The translations under genes were made by a program, and so were the position numbers. This document shows positions 1 through 10,439 of a DNA stretch of 64,000 nt, in pieces; position 1 is the first letter of the stretch, and each line of letters begins with the position of its first letter. The notes below the pieces were generated by a model. It saw only the letters and a program-made list of their open reading frames with translations, made no database searches and had not been told where the DNA came from. This stretch comes from Orientallactaga sibirica (lineage: Eukaryota > Chordata > Mammalia > Rodentia > Dipodidae). The stretch is taken from contig JAEOAD010001901.1 in the NCBI GenBank assembly GCA_036365145.1, positions 1-64,000 on the forward strand, in the 5' to 3' direction.

Positions 1-731
1 ATATACAGTTAAAGTATGAGGAGTGAAGAGGTAGCTTAGAGATTATGTGCACTTTCTCTGCAAACATGAGCATACAGGAGGTCCTAAACAGTTCACGTTT
101 GAATCTCCAGATCCCACATAAACAGCTGGGAAAGTCCATGAAAGCCTGTAACCCCAGGCCTATAAAGGGGAGCACAGATCAGAGACTCCCCCTGCACTCA
201 TGGAAAAGCACCTATCTTTCAAAAGAATCCAGTTCAAAATCAGAACATGGGAAAGAATGATGGAGTGGGACACTGTTTTCTGCTCTGGCTAACAAAGAGG
301 AGTGAGAACTGCAACAGGGAATAGCAGAATGCCACATAAGAGAACCCACCTAACTGTGGGCAGCACCATCACATGGGCTTCATGCATTCTACTCAAGCAC
401 TCTACCAACTGGGCTACATCCCAAACCTGTTAAAGGATGATTACGTACAGATTATACTGTCAAATCATACATGCTCAAAGAATGCGCTGTTCCTCCCTGG
501 CACTCTTCTCTTACTTAGGTTCTTTCCCTCAGTCCTCCACCCTCTCTGGCAGGCCTGTGAACAGTCCTGCACCAACACTGCACTCTGCAGGCTGCCTCTC
601 ATGGCTCCTATGAATGATATGCATGAGTGATACCTGCTACTGTGGTGGTAAATAAAAATTATTGTACACATATTGGAACTTCAAATACATTCTTCAACAT
701 TAGTTGTGTCCATTGTTTTCAGTAAAATCTG

Positions 732-889
732 AAAGCAGGAGTGGAGCAATGGCTTATCAGTTAAGGCACTTGTCTGCAAAGTCAAAGGACCCAGGTTCAA
801 TTCCACAGAACCCATGTAAGCCAGATACACAAGGTGGCACATGTATCTGGAGTTCATTTGCAGTGGCTGGGGACCCTGGCATGCACATA

Positions 890-954
<65 letters not shown>

Positions 955-1000
955 TGTTTCCTCTCTCTCCCTTTCAAATAAATTTTAAAAATAAAAAACT
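732..1000 (+). mobile_element. tRNA-derived SINE with (TC)n(TG)n tail
   Basis: An A-box-like head ('atggcttatcagttaagg') is followed by a B box ('ggttcaattcc') and a body ending in a pure TC run (891-937), a TG run (938-957) and 'aaataaatttta'. The inverted copy lies at 26,430-26,635 in the right arm, so the insertion is older than the duplication. Reading frames here are low-complexity and not genes. Confidence 0.9.
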
Positions 1001-1039
1001 GAACCCATTTTTAGAAAAAGAAAGACAAAAGAAAAATAG

Positions 1040-1215
1040 AAAAATGGCTATGCATGTTGGCACATGGCTTTAATTCCAGCAATTGGAAGGCTAAAATGGG
1101 AGATCATTGTGAGTTCAAGGCTGGCCTGAAACTACATAGTGAATTCTAGGCCAGACTGGGCTAGACCAAGATTCTACCTTGAAAAATAAACATAACTGAG
1201 TAAATAAATAAATTG
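1040..1215 (+). mobile_element. Old B1-like (7SL-derived) SINE
   Basis: Diverged 'gcatgttggcacatggctttaattccag' followed by the 'gtgagttcaaggctggcctg' and 'tacatagtgaattcta' blocks of the B1-type element. Its partner lies at 26,220-26,395 in the right arm. Confidence 0.8.
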
Positions 1216-1461
1216 TTGGCAAGGATGTGGAGAAATTGAACATTTGTACAGTTCCTGTTTGGAAAGCTGACTAAAGCTCAGGAGACAGATGGTTGTGATG
1301 GTTACATATTTCAAACCAGAAGTTTCTGCTTAAAATGATTTAAAGGATAAGTTTGTTATTATGTGATTTTTAACATACTGACATAAACTAAAGTACATAT
1401 TAACTATCCTAAACATCACATTCAATGGCTAGCCACCATCTTCTATAAGAATATATGTAAT

Positions 1462-1990
1462 GGGGCTGGAGAGATATCTTCCAATTAAGGTGCTTTCCTG
1501 TGAAGCCTAAGGACCCAGGTTCATTTCCCCAATACCCACATAAGCCAGGTACACAAGGTGGCTGTTTTTGTCAGGTTCGCATTTCTGGCAAAAATCACCT
1601 GACCAAGAGCAGCTTATAGGGGAAAAAAAGACTTTATTTTGGCTTACAAACTCAAAGGGAAGCTCCATGATGGCAGAGAAAAATGACAGCATGAGTAAAC
1701 ATGGACAACACCTACTGACCCACATCAGATGGACAACAGCAACAGAAGAGAGTGCCAAACACCAGCAATGGGAAACTGGCTATAATACCCATAAGCCTGC
1801 CCCCAACAATACACTGCCTCCAGGGGGCTTTAATCTCCAAATCCATCAGCTGGGAAACTAGCAGTCTGAAGACCTAAGTTTAGGAGGGACACCTGAATCA
1901 AACACCCCAGAAGTGCATGCATCTGGAGCCATTCATTTGCAGTGGCTACAGACACTGGTGTGCCAATTCTCCCCCCTCACAAATAAATCA
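1462..1990 (+). mobile_element. tRNA-derived SINE split by an LTR
   Basis: The head 'ggggctggagagatatctt' through the B box and 'gccaggtacacaaggtggc' is interrupted at about 1,566. The SINE body resumes near 1,907 ('gcatgcatctggagccattc'). The insert is the MaLR LTR at 1,567-1,906. The same nested arrangement is present in the right arm at 25,447-25,970. Confidence 0.85.
1567..1906 (-). mobile_element. MaLR (MT/ORR1-like) solo LTR nested in a SINE
   Basis: Read on the minus strand, it has the 'gtttgattcaggtgtccct' start, the 'cccagctgatgga' and 'gccatcatggagcttcc' blocks, and a distal 'gctcttggtcaggtgattt' end typical of rodent MaLR LTRs. Assignment is from remembered family architecture. 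No internal sequence is attached, so it is a solo LTR. Confidence 0.7.
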
Positions 1991-2023
1991 AGAAAATGTG
2001 TTTTTTTTTAAATATATGTATTG

Positions 2024-2215
2024 AGGTTGGAGACATTTTTCACTGGTAAAGGCACTTGCCTACAAAGCCTAACAACTCAAGTTCATTTCCCCTGTACCCA
2101 TATAAAGCCAGATGCACAAAAGATCACATGCATCTGGAGTTCACCTGCAGTGGCTACAGGCCCTGGCATGCCCATTCCCTTTCTCTCTCCTTGTAAATAA
2201 ACTTAAAAAATGAGT
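2024..2215 (+). mobile_element. tRNA-derived SINE, old
   Basis: 'ggttggagacatttttcac' head, degraded B box 'caagttcatttcccc', then 'gccagatgcac' and 'catgcatctggagttcac', ending at an A-rich tail. The partner is at 25,255-25,445. Confidence 0.85.
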
Positions 2216-2224
2216 ATATGTCAG

Positions 2225-2430
2225 AGGAAGATGAACGTCACTGTGCACACCTCTAATTCCCATAGAGAAGGCTGAGGCAGGAGCATCCTGAGTTGGAAGC
2301 CAGCCAGTGATACATACTGAGTCTTTACCTCTAAGCAAAAATAAAAAGATCCTACTGTGTAGCTCAGTGCAAAAGAACTTGCTTAGCACACAATAGACCC
2401 TGGCTTTGATAGCCAGGAACAGAAGATAAG
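2225..2430 (+). mobile_element. Decayed B1-like plus ID-like fragments
   Basis: The B1-like piece ('gtgcacacctctaattccca', 'gaggcaggagcatcctgag') is followed by an ID-type tRNA head ('gtgtagctcagtgcaaaaga...'). Both are strongly diverged and shared with the right arm near 25,040-25,250. Confidence 0.5.
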
Positions 2431-3660
2431 CACTGACCAATACTCCAATTTTGCTCCAAATAAGAGTAAAACTGCTTTGCCTTCTGGAGATAGAGTGCAT
2501 GTAGACCAGCAGCACAAGGCTTGATGTGTACACAGAACATGAAGTATTCTGACATTATTACTCCCTGCACATGGGGCTCAGCTGTGACGGAGACCAAAGG
2601 TGTGCACCAAGTGCTGCCGGCAAGAAAGACAAGGGAATAGTCTCCTCCACTCCTTAGTCTTGGCAATGTCCTGTAAAAATACACATCTCCATAGCACAGC
2701 CAAACTATCTTTGCTTCAACTTCTGCAGAGATGAGAACAAATATTTATTCACCCCAAATAAGGTGCCAATGACAGACTAAAGAAATAATGCCATTCAAGT
2801 CCAGCCCAGTGAGTCAGTGAGTATATTGGGGTTATTTAGAGGAATATGGATGAGGGGATATTTACAGGCACATGCATGACTGGAAAGTACCTGCATCGGT
2901 AAAAGTTCCACCTCCCATGGGAGATAACTCATGAAAGCTGTATTCCTGGAGATGCTTCTAAAATGTGAAGGGGGCGGTTATTTAACCTTGTGGGGGGAGC
3001 TTGTGAAGCTTGTGAATTTTAGGACCTTTCTGAGACATTCAGGTTTTGTCCCCTTCCTGAGCCTGGTTTCTCTAACTTTCTGAGTCTTACAGAGATTCCT
3101 GTGTGGTGGGGAGGAGCACTCTGAAATGCTGTTTTGGGTACACATAGTAATTACAGTCATGAATTCATAGCAGCTTAAATTTCCTGCAAACATTAAGCCT
3201 GTCAATACATCACCTTCATGAGGGAAGGATACATGTGACTCCACACCGCTAGAGAAGCTCATTGCACCTAATGATTGCTGGGAAAGGGGACTCATGTTCA
3301 TCAGTTGTGTACCTGCTGGTAAGTTGCCCTTCCTGTTATATCACCATGATCATGCAAGAAACCCTAATTTAACTCAGTGGGGTTAAAAAAAATAATGAGG
3401 AATACCTGAATCCTACTGAGTAGTGTCCCTAATGGAATGGGGGCACAGATGAGGGAAAAAAGGATACCAACACATGATTTATCTACACAAAACATATTGT
3501 TAATAATAATAATAAACATTTTTAAAAAAGGAACAAAAGTAAGATGGAGAGTCATAGGAATGAAGAAGTGTGTTAGTGAGAGGTGGAGACTGGCAAGACA
3601 GTGGATTTTCTAGGCATAAGATCAAAATACGTTATAAGAATATATTGTAATATCAAACTG
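2431..3660. other. Single-copy-like segment shared by both arms, no gene seen
   Basis: This 1.2 kb has no recognisable repeat or coding exon. It is one of the best conserved parts of the inverted duplication: 2,561-2,670 matches the right arm around 24,820-24,945 at about 95% by eye. Reading frames of about 100 codons exist, but their starts, ends and frames are not conserved cleanly between the arms, so I do not call them genes. Confidence 0.5.
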
Positions 3661-3661
3661 T

Positions 3662-3885
3662 GGGCTAGAGGGACTGCCTAGTGGTTAAGGCACTTACCCA
3701 CAAAGCCAAAGGATCCAGGTTCGATTCCCCAGGACCCACATAAGCCAAATGCCCAAGGTGGTGCATGCATCTGTAATTCATTTGCATGGCTGGAAGCTCT
3801 GGAATGCCCATTTCCACTCTCTCTCTCTCTCTCTCTCTGTTAATTTCTCTATATATCACTCTCAAATAAAAAATAATAAAATATT
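3662..3885 (+). mobile_element. tRNA-derived SINE with CT tail
   Basis: 'ggctagagggactgcctagtggttaagg' head, B box 'ggttcgattcc' and a CT-rich tail at 3,815-3,840. The inverted partner is at 23,530-23,765. Confidence 0.9.
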
Positions 3886-4129
3886 ATAAGAAAATATCAA
3901 AATGGAAAAAGTTAGTGTAAAAACAGTTGAAAAAGAGGGTGGTTGTATGAAAGAAAATGAAAAGTGTCCAAATGACCAGAAGAGATGAGAACAGCTGCCT
4001 GCAAAGAGGGGTGTGCTCAGCACTCACGGGCCTGTGCAGTTAACATGAAGCCCACTGAGGCTCTGCTGCCCTGACCTTGCCCTCCATACACTACTTGTTC
4101 TCTATGTGGTTTTTCTCTGTTTGGTTTTG

Positions 4130-4288
4130 TTTTGGTTTGTTTGTGTTTTTTCGAGGTAGGGTGTCACTCTGGCTCAGGCTGACCTGGAATTCACTGTATA
4201 GTCTCAAGGTGACCTTGAATTCATGGCGATCCTCCTACCTCTGCCTCCCTAGTGCTGGGATTAAAGGCATGCGCCATCATGCCTGGCT
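4130..4288 (-). mobile_element. B1-like SINE private to the left arm
   Basis: Antisense B1-like element ('tcgaggtaggg' through 'gtgctgggattaaaggcatg'). It is flanked by a near-perfect 17-bp target duplication, 4,113-4,129 and 4,289-4,305 ('ttct(c/t)tgtttggttttg'). The right arm at about 23,295-23,320 has the empty site, so this insertion happened after the arms separated. Confidence 0.9.
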
Positions 4289-5399
4289 TTCTTTGTTTGG
4301 TTTTGAAATATGGTCTACTGTAATCCATGCTGGACTCAAAGTAACCCCGCTTGGTGTCACATACCTGTAAACTCAGTACTTGGCAGGTGGAGGCATGTGA
4401 TAAAATGTTCAACAAATGTACTGAATTTACAGGTATGTGTCACCGAGCCAGGTTCACTGCAGTCACTTCTTTGTCTGCATTCCCTCTAGATCACCTTATC
4501 CACACACAGGGTCTCAAAAGACAGTAACATGTTGAAGTCTCTGAACCATATATGCTAGCTCTGCACTTTCCACTGGATGACAGGTTTGAACATGTATGTG
4601 CTCATGAGGCCCCTCTGAGGGTAACTGAAACAGGGCAGTTGTTAACACTTGTCCCCTTGACAGATCACTTGCCTGGTTTGTGCAAGGCCCTGTGTTTGAT
4701 CCTTAGCAACACACACACACAAACACACCCCCCTAGCCACCATCTGTTCCCCATGCATTCTCTATTTTATGCTATGGTCCCCCTCTCCTCTTTACTGTAA
4801 CAATGTCCAGACAAGCTGAGTTATTATTATGAAGCACTGTCTTAGCTCCCTTATCATTTTGGCACATACTTCTCTGTAGCCTTGTTCACACTCACTACTC
4901 ACACACATTTTGCTAGTTCAGCCATTGAAATGGTGTATCCAGGCAGGAGGTGTGACTCAGTAGTAGATCCACTGTTTCCCTGGGATGTGTGAAGCTCTGG
5001 GTTCATGAACAAGTTCCCAGAAAAAAAAAAGTAATTCCTGAGTTAACCATACTACATTGCTGATTGAATATATAGAAAGTCTGTGGTAGTAGAAAGCTGT
5101 CTGTTACAGGTTTATAACTTAATTTTGATGGGTTACCTTTAGTCCCATAAATAGTACTTATAGTCTACCTCACCACTTGATCTAACACTGCCATTACTAT
5201 CAGGTCAAATTCTTATTGGAATGTTCAAACAAACATCTTAGTTTCCTCCAAGCCGTACACTAAGAATGGCATCACAAAACACCTGAGGTCTCTAGCAGAG
5301 ACTTCTCTGCTTTGAAAACTCCTCCTTGATGTTTCCTGAGTGTGCTTAAAATGCCTAGATTTATAACTTTTTCATTCTATCACTATAAATATTCCGTGA

Positions 5400-5545
5400 G
5401 TTAGGTAGGGTGGCCCACATTTTTACTGCCAGTACAAAAAGAGGCTAAAGTAGGAAGATCACTGTGAGTTTGAGGCTGTGTTGGTTGACAGATTGAGTTC
5501 CGGGTCAGCCAGGCCTAGAGTGAGACCAGGCTTAATAAATGAACC
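5400..5545 (+). mobile_element. Old B1-like SINE
   Basis: 'gttaggtagggtggcccaca' through 'gaccaggcttaataaatgaa'. It is diverged and present in both arms (22,060-22,215 in the right). Confidence 0.7.
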
Positions 5546-5600
5546 AAAAAATTCTGAAACTTTTAGCATGTTGAAACTTCATATTTGATGTAACCTAGAC

Positions 5601-7035
5601 CTGTTCCTGAGCCAAACCAACAGCATAACAGGCTTCAATAAGATATTTCCTAGCTAGGCCTAAGTTTCAATTTCTCAAAAAGCCTGAACTAAATTCTGAG
5701 AGAACAGAACAAAGAACCAAGTCATTTCCTGGAAGGTTGCAGAGATGTCTGATGCCATTCCCCCTTTCTTGGCCGCAGCCAATTTAATTGGCCACCTTAG
5801 GAAACTACCTTTCTTAGAGCCCCTCTCCCTTAGCCCACACACATTGAATTATAACCAGTCAGGAGTGCACAAGTACTATATCGGTCAAATTAGCCAATTA
5901 TATTAGAGGTCTTTGTTTAGCTGCCTTTAAAAGGGCCAGAGAGCTTATCTCGGAAGTTGGGTTAAGAATGGTCACTCAAAGCTGGGCATGATAGTGCATG
6001 CCTTTAATTACAACACTTGGGAGGCAGAGGTAGGAGGATTGCCATGAGTTCGAGCCACCCTGAGATGACAGTCAATTCCAGGTCATCATGGGTTAGAGTG
6101 AGACCCTACCTTGAAAAAAAACAAAAGAAAAAAGTATGGTCAGTCTTCCAGCACAAGGCATGTGCCTCTCCTTCTTATAAGGAAGACCACACCTACCTAC
6201 TTCTATACTGGGCGTCTGAATTCCACACAGTCCACATCCAGTGCCTGGTTTTTGAGATCCTATTGCTAACTCAGAGTGCCATCTCCAGAGTATAAACCCA
6301 GGGCCCAGCTTCTCAGGATGTTCTCACTGTGAGAAATGGGGTGATGAGTTTGTTTGTCTTTGGAGCTCTACCTAATGGCTGTCTCCTTTCTCCTGTCCAG
6401 GTGGCTGGGAAGCCACATCATACATATGATCTTCATGTAGGTCCTAGGACACCCTGCCGGTTCTCTCATATTTGGGCTGCGTGATTCAGGCGACCTTGTT
6501 TACTATATCACAGAAAACATCCTTGTTCAGGGAGGTTTGATATGTGCCATTTCAGGAAGGTGAGTACATCTCACACCCACATATCAAATGAAGGATCTAA
6601 GGAGATTGTTAAAGGTATTTCCTTGCAAACTTAACAGCTCCAGTTCAATTCCCCACCATGCACATAAAGGCATGTGCACACAGCATACCCACTCCAAGTC
6701 AATGAGAAGTGGAGGCAGGAGAACCCAGGAGCTTGCAGGCCAGTGAGAATGGTGCCCATGAAGCAGAGAAAAAAAAAGAAAAACAGCATAACCAGTAAAA
6801 CAGGTGAAACCCTGTGTCAAGCAAAGTAGAAGTTGTCCTCAGACCTCACATGTACTCTGTGGCATGCACATGCTAATTCACACAGAAGATATTTGAATCA
6901 CATCACTTCTCTATTTAATAGCATCTTCTAAATTCTTATATACACACTAAGTATCACATTAACCAACCAATCTGAAGATCTCATCCAAATAACAGGTAGT
7001 CATCTCTGTTCCTGGAATACTCTGAGCTTCCTTTC
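5601..7035. other. 1.4 kb block present only in the left arm
   Basis: Left-arm sequence runs '...gtaacctagac', then this block, then 'cattcagtaactaac'. The right arm joins the two flanks directly at 22,011/22,012. No clear target duplication flanks it, so a deletion from the right arm is as likely as an insertion here. The 5,600-5,970 part has LTR-like character (an A/T promoter-like 'ctttaaaagggcc' at about 5,925) but I cannot name a family. It contains the B1 at 5,975-6,135. Confidence 0.75.
5975..6135 (+). mobile_element. B1-like SINE
   Basis: 'gctgggcatgatagtgcatg' through 'agtgagaccctaccttgaaa' and an A-rich tail, flanked by similar 'a(a/t)ggtca' words. It lies within the left-only block. 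Confidence 0.88.
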
Positions 7036-7616
7036 CATTCAGTAACTAACCTAGTCTTCCATTCATGAAGTGTCAGGATTTTCCTGACACCAGCCTGCCC
7101 CTCCCAAACTGTCATTTCACAGGTCTAGTGACTCTCTAACAATCTCTACCTGCCTATCTCCATGGTGCCTTAGGTAAACACCTTTTCCCAAATTAGAGTG
7201 AGCTTATTAAACTTAGGACTTTCCCACTTTAATTAATCACACTCAGTAGCGTTGGATATTCTTTCCTCACATCTTAAAATTTTGGGTTAAGGCCAGAGGC
7301 TAGTAAACCCAAGACCTCATTAACTCTCCTTCCTGCTTTTCCTTCTAGTATTTAGTACCTGACCCTGTTGGTTTTCACTTTCTGTCCATATACACAGGAA
7401 AATGAAAGCAATATCAGTAAGCACACCACACTGTGATTAGAAACTCAGCATGGAGAGGTGAAGACACTTGTGGGTGGCACACTGAAACTGGTTTTGGGCT
7501 GAGGCCAGACCTATCACCAGGGGTCCTTGGAGTGCCATCAGGGAGCTCCGGTGGCCCCCCTACCTGGCCTGAACCCCCTACCTGATGTGGAGAGGTCTGA
7601 ATTGCAAGCAGATCAC

Positions 7617-7770
7617 CATGGTCACCTCCTCCACCACCATCTCACCAGACAGAGGATCAGGAAAATGAACTCTGCTGCTTCCTCCTCACCATTTGCACCT
7701 CCCTGCCTTTAAGTTTACAATTGCTCCCATGCTCTGGTAGAACTGCAGCACTGTGACGTCATGGGCTATT
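7617..7770 (-). promoter_or_regulatory. CRE-bearing promoter-like module, copy 1
   Basis: A perfect CRE palindrome (TGACGTCA) is at 7,754-7,761. Downstream on the minus strand come 'ttgtaaacttaaa', 'gttcattttcctga' and an ATG with 'gtggtggaggaggtgacc'. The same order of blocks recurs at 8,840-9,110, and partly at 9,600-9,750. The right-arm partner (21,265-21,440) has TGACATCA instead. This is a degenerate duplicate of a promoter plus first-exon-like unit; activity is inference. Confidence 0.45.
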
Positions 7771-8049
7771 CCACCTGCCAGGGCATGGGGGGGGACAGAA
7801 ACATCCACCATTCCTGACAGGAGGGCTGCTCGCAGAGGGGAGTGGGATTCAGCTGTACTGAAGCAGAAACTTTGCAGCTCACAGGGATCTTTCCTCCCAC
7901 CTACCCATAGAGCAGATGCAGGACTCCTGTGGCATGAGGAGGCCTCATGGGAAAAGGTGACTCCTGGCCAGAACATTCACAGGCACCCTGTGTGTGGCTG
8001 ACAACACTATGGTCAACCCACAGGGATTGACTGCACTCAGGCCTGGGTT

Positions 8050-8520
8050 CTGCAGCCCTGCTCTGCTTCCCTTGCTCTTCCTTCCTTTATTCCTCCCTTT
8101 CTTATCTTCCATTTCCCCTATTTTCTCCCCCTTCCTTCTTTCTGTCCCACTCTCCTCCTTCCTTCCATTCCTCTCTCCTTTCTTCCTTATTTCCCTCCCT
8201 CACTTCCTCCTTCCTTCTTTCCATTCTTCTCATTTCACCCCTTTTCCTTCCTTCCTTTTATTCTCTTCCCCTTTCTCCTCTTTTCCTTCCTTCTTTCCTT
8301 TCTTCTCCTCCTCTTTTTCCTTCCCACCTTCATTCCTTCCCTCTATTATTCACCCTTCCCTCCTTTTCTGTACCTTCCTTCCCTTCTTTTCCTTCTTCCC
8401 ATTTGTCTCCCTTTCTCCTTTTCCCCCTCTTTACTTTGCCCCCCTTTTCCCTCCCTGTCTCCGTTCTCACTTTCCTTTCCTTCCTCTCCTTATCTCCTCC
8501 TCTCCTTTCGTTTTTGCTCT
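8050..8520 (+). repeat. Polypyrimidine tract (about 470 bp)
   Basis: Almost uninterrupted C/T on the + strand with short 'ccttcctt' and 'cttttcc' motifs. The right-arm counterpart is the polypurine tract 20,566-20,975, and a direct-repeat counterpart is 9,925-10,245. Long open frames rich in Phe, Ser, Leu and Pro run through it and are composition artefacts. Confidence 0.9.
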
Positions 8521-8633
8521 TGTTTTGAGACAGACTCTATATAGTTCAGACTTGCCCTCAAACCTTGAAGCTCCTCCCTCAGCCTCCCACTGGGGTTACA
8601 GGACTGCACCTCGCCCAGATTTTTTGGGAGGAT

Positions 8634-8638
<5 letters not shown>

Positions 8639-8685
<47 letters not shown>
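8639..8685 (+). repeat. (GT)n microsatellite
   Basis: About 23 uninterrupted GT units directly after the pyrimidine tract. The matching right-arm position (about 20,205-20,245) has only short scattered CA steps, so this run expanded in the left arm or collapsed in the right. Confidence 0.97.
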
Positions 8686-8686
<1 letters not shown>

Positions 8687-8759
8687 TCTGTGTGGATTTG
8701 GGCTCATGTTCCAGGGCGGTGCCCTGGAGCTGGGTTTGGGCCTGGGTAGCCCTTTGCCT

Positions 8760-9110
8760 GGCTTTCTTGCAGCACCTCCCTGGGAGCCCGTGACCCCTTG
8801 ATCCAGCTTGATCCTCCTACCTGCTGCCAATCGCTCTCATTCGCCCCCAGACTCGCCATGGCCGCCTCCTCCACCATCCCGTAGGACAGAGGCTCCGGAA
8901 AATGAACTCCGCACTGCTCACGCTGTCCACCTTTCAGTTTACAATCTGATGAGTGGTTTCCCTGGCACACAGACTGGCCACTGCCATCTCCTCTGCCCTA
9001 CACAGCTGCTGGTGAGAGGCTCAGGAGAAATAACTCCACAGCTCCCGCCATTTTAAAGTTTACAACTTCCCTAAATACGCTCTGGGTGAGCCTCAGCATT
9101 GTGACGTCAC
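8760..9110 (-). promoter_or_regulatory. CRE/YY1/ETS promoter-like module with short first-exon-like frame
   Basis: Read on the minus strand: perfect CRE TGACGTCA (9,102-9,109), then a YY1-like 'aaaatggcggg' (9,044-9,054), an ETS-like 'ttccgg' (about 8,895-8,901), then an ATG in 'gggatggtggaggaggcggccatggcg' context. The short frame (MVEEAAMASLG..., about 19 codons from that Met) ends at 'cagcag|gtagga', a good splice donor shape. CpG density is raised relative to the surroundings. The right arm preserves the frame and donor at 19,785-20,096 with point changes. I recognise no protein in it. It could be a duplicated first exon with its promoter, or a promoter-bearing repeat monomer. Confidence 0.5.
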
Positions 9111-9599
9111 GGGCAATTCCACCTGCATACAACACGGGGGAGGCTTGAGGCGCCCATCAGTCAGGAGGGGAGGGCGGCTGGCAGAAGAAGAGTGGGCTGC
9201 AGCTGTATTGGTGCAGGGACTTTGAAGCTAATAGAGCTTGTGCCTCTCCCTCACAAACACTCAGAGAGCAGATGCAGGGGCTACTGAGACCTGAGGTGCA
9301 CCTGTGTTTACTGACAGACCATCAGCTTCCACCAACCAAAAGTTTAAGAATGTCATCAGATAGCATGTGAAGACTATGGTGGTGATTTCCCTGCTTTGCT
9401 AAACCTGCCTACCTGATGGTCAACCAGTGTATTTGAAAAGTGCCTTGATTTATGATGACTTATGTAGTTATGAAAACTTCATGAAACTGTTAGCACTTTT
9501 AGACGGTTTTGGGTAACCTTAATCTTTGTTCCTAGGCCATGGTCACTCATATTTGGCCCTAAAGTATGTCTAATCCCCTTTGATGTGAGAGCTTCATCT

Positions 9600-10377
9600 T
9601 TTGCATGGACACTGGGGTGCAGCTGTGCTGAAGCTCACAGAGCTTGTGTCCCACCCAGCACATACCCAGAGAGCAGATGCAGGGGTTCCTGGTACCTAGG
9701 GTGCAGCTATAGTAAAGCAGAATCCTTGAAGCTCACAGAGCTTGTGCTCCCCCCCACACACATACCCAGATAACAGGTGCGGGGACTCCTGGGGTTTGAG
9801 GAGGCCTGGTGTGATGGTGTGATTCCTGGGGCCAGAAGATCCCATAAGCCCCACAGTGTGTGCATGAAACACTATGGTCATCCCACAGGGATTGACTGTG
9901 CTCAGGCCAGGGATCTGCAGCCCTGCCCTCCTTCCCTTGTCCTTCCTTTGTTCCTTCCTTACTCTTCCATTTTTCTCCATTTAATTCCCATTTTTCTCCC
10001 ACTCTTTCTTCACTCCTGTACTCCCTCCTTCCTTTCTCTGCTCCTTTCCATTCTTCACTTCTCCCCTCTTTTTTCATCCTTTCATCATGCCACTCATCAC
10101 CCTTTACCTCCTTTACTCCCTTTCTTTCTATTCTCCTCCCTTTCCCACTTGTTTTTCTTCCTTCCTTCCTTTCTTCTCTTCCTCCCCCCCTTTATTCTGC
10201 CCTGCTTGCCTCTTTTCTATCCCTTTCTCCCTTTATCTCTGGCTTGCTGTGAGCTCAAGGCCTGAGGAGGACTCAATCTCATGTCTGCTCTGTGCAGTCA
10301 AAATATTGCCTTCCTCCCCTGCAAAGTTCTGGCACACAGGAAAGGCACAACATAGACATGAAAAGCTGGGATGGAGA

Positions 10378-10424
<47 letters not shown>

Positions 10425-10430
10425 GAGAGT
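9600..10430 (+). repeat. Direct partial copy of 7,850-8,690
   Basis: It repeats in the same order the 'gagcagatgcaggg...ggactcctg' block, the 'cacagggattgactg...ctcaggcc' block, a polypyrimidine tract (9,925-10,245) and a GT run (10,380-10,422). The inner arm therefore contains tandemly duplicated modules. This copy extends past the inner edge of inverted homology (about 9,770), so it has no full partner in the right arm. Confidence 0.8.
10380..10422 (+). repeat. (GT)n microsatellite
   Basis: About 21 TG/GT units ending the direct-repeat module, as at 8,639-8,685. Confidence 0.97.
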
Positions 10431-10439
10431 GATGAGATG

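Larger units (their letters stand above)
1..9770. repeat. Left arm of a large inverted duplication
   Basis: The reverse complement of this segment matches 18,555-27,378 nearly from end to end. Paired anchors are 1 with about 27,378, 5,600 with 22,012, 7,036 with 22,011, about 7,495 with 21,545, 8,940 with about 19,960, and 9,750 with about 18,570. Hand-compared blocks of 60-250 bases are about 88-95% identical. Shared older insertions (SINE at 732, MaLR inside a SINE at 1,567) show that these predate the duplication. Private features here are a B1 at 4,130-4,288, a 1.4 kb block at 5,601-7,035 and an expanded GT run at 8,639. The outer end may continue beyond the window start. Confidence 0.93.

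Noticed and set aside
732..800. tRNA gene
   Set aside because: A- and B-box-like words occur in every copy of a dispersed SINE followed by a SINE body and CT tail; no cloverleaf-complete tRNA was seen.
2141..2684. Overlapping minus-strand frames of 106 and 130 codons
   Set aside because: They cross SINE sequence and are not kept as the same open frame in the other arm.
7994..8749. 251-codon open frame on the + strand
   Set aside because: It is the translation of a polypyrimidine tract and a GT repeat (Phe/Ser/Leu/Pro then Val/Cys), without domain or conserved ends in the other arm.
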